Positions 21,144 through 21,472 of a stretch of 21,472 bases of DNA are shown one piece after another. Source of the stretch: a virus. How positions within the stretch are numbered: position 1 is the stretch's first letter; each line of letters starts with the position of its first letter. The notes below the pieces were generated by a model. It saw only the letters and a list, made by a program, of their open reading frames with translations, had not been told where the DNA came from and did not search any database. The stretch covers positions 1-21,472 of IMG/VR virus record IMGVR_UViG_3300015206_000011, one strand, 5' to 3'. The position numbers were made by a program, and so were the translations under genes.

Positions 21144-21457
21144 GCCAGTGCGTGCCATTTGCCGAGAAACAACATCTTCTTGATCCGCCGCCGAAAGATG
21201 CGGTCGCGGTCCAGATCGAAACGCCGCTTCACCAATTCGATGTTCGCCTCAACGTCGGCGATCTCATCTTCGAGCCAGTCCCGGTTGAGCTTGCCAGTTA
21301 CAGGCTCAGCCTCATCGACGCCCTGAATGATGCAGCGAGAGACTGCCGAACCGAGTTCGTTGCATTCCTCGCCGAGCTTGCCGAGGTGCTTCAGGTCGAT
21401 CGTGTCCGTGATCGGATGCCAGGGATTGGCGTCGCGGATTTTGTCGGCATCAGCCAT
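21140..21457 (-). CDS. MazG-like nucleotide pyrophosphohydrolase
   Basis: A 105-residue protein. WHPITDTIDLKHLGKLGEECNELGSAVSRCIIQG holds the EExxE helix (Glu30, Glu31, Glu34) and WLEDEIADVEANIELV holds ExxD (Glu65, Asp68). These are the MazG-fold Mg-binding residues that hydrolyse NTP to NMP. Phage MazG proteins are thought to remove (p)ppGpp or odd nucleotides in the infected cell, or to tune nucleotide pools. ATG 21457 has a clear GGAGGA ribosome site. Its TGA overlaps the next start. Upstream, TGA at 21470-21472 may be the stop of another early gene beyond the window. Confidence 0.8.
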   Translation of the reverse strand: MADADKIRDANPWHPITDTIDLKHLGKLGEECNELGSAVSRCIIQGVDEAEPVTGKLNRDWLEDEIADVEANIELVKRRFDLDRDRIFRRRIKKMLFLGKWHALA

Positions 21458-21472
21458 GCATTTCCTCCGTCA

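Overview
The window is a stretch of a tailed double-stranded DNA bacteriophage or prophage. Every supported gene lies on the minus strand, so transcription runs from the right edge to the left edge. The host is probably an alphaproteobacterium, perhaps of the Bradyrhizobium/Rhodopseudomonas group. I infer this from the high GC content, a clear GapR (DUF2312) homologue, which is an alphaproteobacterial nucleoid protein, and the general look of the small phage proteins. No integrase, repressor, lysis gene, tape measure, tRNA or CRISPR array is visible, so temperate or lytic lifestyle cannot be decided.

Right part (about 21457 down to 14423): the early/replication operon. Most genes are coupled by ATGA, GTGA or TGATG overlaps. 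In transcription order they are a MazG-like protein, two unknown proteins, GapR, an unknown protein, a 57-residue zinc-ribbon protein, a PD-(D/E)XK nuclease, an SF2 helicase, a Myb/SANT-like DNA-binding protein, a small CxxC protein, a small winged-helix protein, a large winged-helix replication-type protein, and a NusG-family protein that closes the block.

Junction (14108-14422): the only gene-free stretch over 300 bases. It holds two hairpins oriented as minus-strand terminators, plus a small hairpin that reads as a terminator only on the plus strand. The NusG-like gene sits just upstream of these terminators and the late genes just downstream. This suggests a late switch by processive antitermination, in which a NusG paralogue plays the part that Q plays in lambda.

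Left part (14107 down to 36): the late packaging and virion block, in the order small terminase, large terminase, small protein, portal, small protein, XkdF-like prohead protease, scaffold, capsid decoration protein, major capsid protein, then a run of small virion proteins. That run includes a secreted-type protein, a head-tail connector candidate, and a 557-residue protein with an exact 62-residue Ala/Gly/Ser repeat. The major capsid gene lacks any ATG/GTG/TTG start at the expected position and appears to begin at ATT behind a perfect AGGAGG. It is flanked by strong hairpins. The scaffold gene carries an internal start with a good ribosome site, suggesting a nested scaffold product.
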